A DNA stretch of 64,000 nt from Mucidula mucida. Lineage: Eukaryota; Basidiomycota; Agaricomycetes; Agaricales; Physalacriaceae. The stretch lies in contig JADNYV010000075.1 of assembly GCA_015501055.1 (NCBI GenBank), forward strand, positions 93,163-157,162, read 5' to 3'. The notes beneath the pieces are model-generated. The model was not told the origin of the DNA. It did not search any database and saw only the letters and a list, made by a program, of their open reading frames with translations. The position numbers and the translations under genes are program-made. Positions 62,942 through 64,000 of the stretch are shown here, one piece after another (position 1 is the first letter of the stretch; each line of letters begins with the position of its first letter).

Positions 62942-63423
62942 AGCAGGCAAAGAAGGGCTCAACAGCATGGAAGTGCAAGTCACATTCAAAGGTGGACTGC
63001 AAAAACTGCTTCGATTGGAGAAAGATCATCGTGAACCAGGAGAAATAGCGGTGAGCGCGTTTCGTCTTCCGCGTCTTCTACGATTGACGTCACTCCTATG
63101 CAAGGGCTTGGGAGCATCTCTTTCGCGCGCGGCTATCTAAAATACCCTACTTACTCTCTTTTTGCTTTGTTTACCATCCCACAACACCACACTGCACTCT
63201 TTGGCATTCATTTGCGGACTTTGATCATTCATTTTGTACAATCCTCCAGCCGCTTGCAATTTATTCACATCATCATACACTGGGTTACATTGAAGTTCTA
63301 AGCATCACAAATGTACAGTTAGTCAGATAACAAGTCAAAGCTTGGGGGTGTTAACAAAAGCGACACCCTATGAGGAGAAGCGCGCATTTCAGTCAAGGGA
63401 TACGAGCACAATTGAATAGCACG
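62942..63423. other. Convergent spacer
   Basis: Between the small Cys-rich gene and malate dehydrogenase. The open frame running to 63140 has no clear domain. Nothing else recognised. Confidence 0.35.
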
Positions 63424-64000
63424 TTACCTTTCGATGCTCGTCTTCAATTCTGGGATAGCGGCTGCGATAGACCTTCTCCTGTTCGTCACGGAGCGAGAGG
63501 TAGAATTCTTTAATTCCGTCGCCTACCCGATCTATTCAGTACACATCAAAGCGAGACAAGAGGTGACCTACACCCAGCTCGACACGTGCTGAAAAGTAGT
63601 CCGTATCGACACCGACGATCTTCTTCGCCTTGTCGTCCAAAAAGACATATGTGGGTGCAATAATCCCTGTTTCACCCTTGGCGGCCCGCACGACCTTGAG
63701 AGCAAATTCTGCGCCGGCATACGCCATACCTAGGAGGAATGAGATCAATCAAAGAAAGCAAATATATACAAACTGAGAGTGGCGCTTCCAGCACCATCCT
63801 TGGCTTTCACGACCTCGTCTCCGCGAATTGAATGCGGTTAATCAACGCATCCGTATCAGTAAAGGAGGACGGGAGGGGAGCGGAAGATTGAGAGAGGAGG
63901 GGGACGATCTACATCCGATCAGTGATGGTCGGGATCGCACAGAGAGGAAACATACGGTAACGCCGCTGTGTCCACCAACGACAGGGACAATGACTTTGGT
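63424..64000 (-). CDS. Malate dehydrogenase, 5' part off window
   Basis: NAD-dependent malate dehydrogenase of the mitochondrial/fungal type (LDH/MDH family), interconverting malate and oxaloacetate. The visible C-terminal half has TKVIVPVVGGHSGVT with the catalytic His, VKAKDGAGSATLSMAYAGAE, IAPTYVFLDDKAKKIVGVDT, DYFSARVELG and IPELKTSIER, then TAA at 63424-63426. Introns near 63951, 63733 and 63580 have normal borders. Two frame breaks occur in highly conserved blocks: near 63821-63825 (RIQFGGDEVV lacks one base) and near 63465-63472 (before IAAAIPEL, net +1). In a gene of central metabolism these are almost certainly sequence errors. Confidence 0.92.

Overview
The window is nuclear DNA of a mushroom-forming basidiomycete (Agaricomycetes). 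The evidence is densely intron-split genes with very short introns (about 46-60 bases), agaric-type F-box proteins, a basidiomycete-style MFS transporter and flavin halogenase, a QDE-1-type RNA-dependent RNA polymerase (RdRP) and a trehalose synthase regulatory subunit. No bacterial, plasmid, CRISPR or rRNA features were seen, and no tRNA gene was recognised by eye. Exon-intron structures were inferred by hand, so gene ends are firmer than internal joins.

Layout. 0-14 kb: the 3'-truncated start of a Munc13-like protein (minus), a calcineurin-like phosphoesterase (plus), a composite relic made of inverted copies of two loci from 39 kb and 43 kb, an MFS transporter (minus) and a frame-disrupted GMC oxidoreductase (plus). 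14-22 kb: glyceraldehyde-3-phosphate dehydrogenase (minus), three tandem paralogues of an unrecognised small membrane protein (minus) that share a 26/5/25-base exon plan with a 5-base microexon, and an F-box protein (minus). 22-31 kb: two weak hypothetical genes, a flavin-dependent halogenase (minus) divergent from a 2-oxoglutarate/Fe(II) oxygenase (plus), and nucleoporin Nup107/Nup84 (minus). 31-46 kb: a hypothetical gene, the RdRP (plus), an LRR/F-box-like protein (minus), a PP2A activator PTPA (minus) and an F-box/WD40 protein (minus). 46-64 kb: an adenylate-forming reductase with A, T and R domains (minus), an SF1 RNA helicase of the Mov10/SDE3 kind (minus), an amino-acid permease (plus) with a 6-base microexon, a trehalose synthase regulatory subunit (minus), a weak Cys-rich small gene, and the 3' part of malate dehydrogenase (minus, running off the right edge).

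The genes are a mixture of housekeeping functions (GAPDH, malate dehydrogenase, trehalose synthase, Nup107, PTPA) and accessory ones. Two themes stand out. One is RNA silencing: the RdRP and a Mov10-like helicase lie about 11 kb apart, and a broken inverted copy of the RdRP tail lies 32 kb away. The other is possible specialised metabolism: the halogenase/oxygenase pair, a stand-alone adenylate-forming reductase, and a GMC oxidoreductase next to an MFS exporter. A caution: several conserved genes, including malate dehydrogenase, have single-base frame breaks, often at short homopolymers. This looks more like assembly error than gene death.
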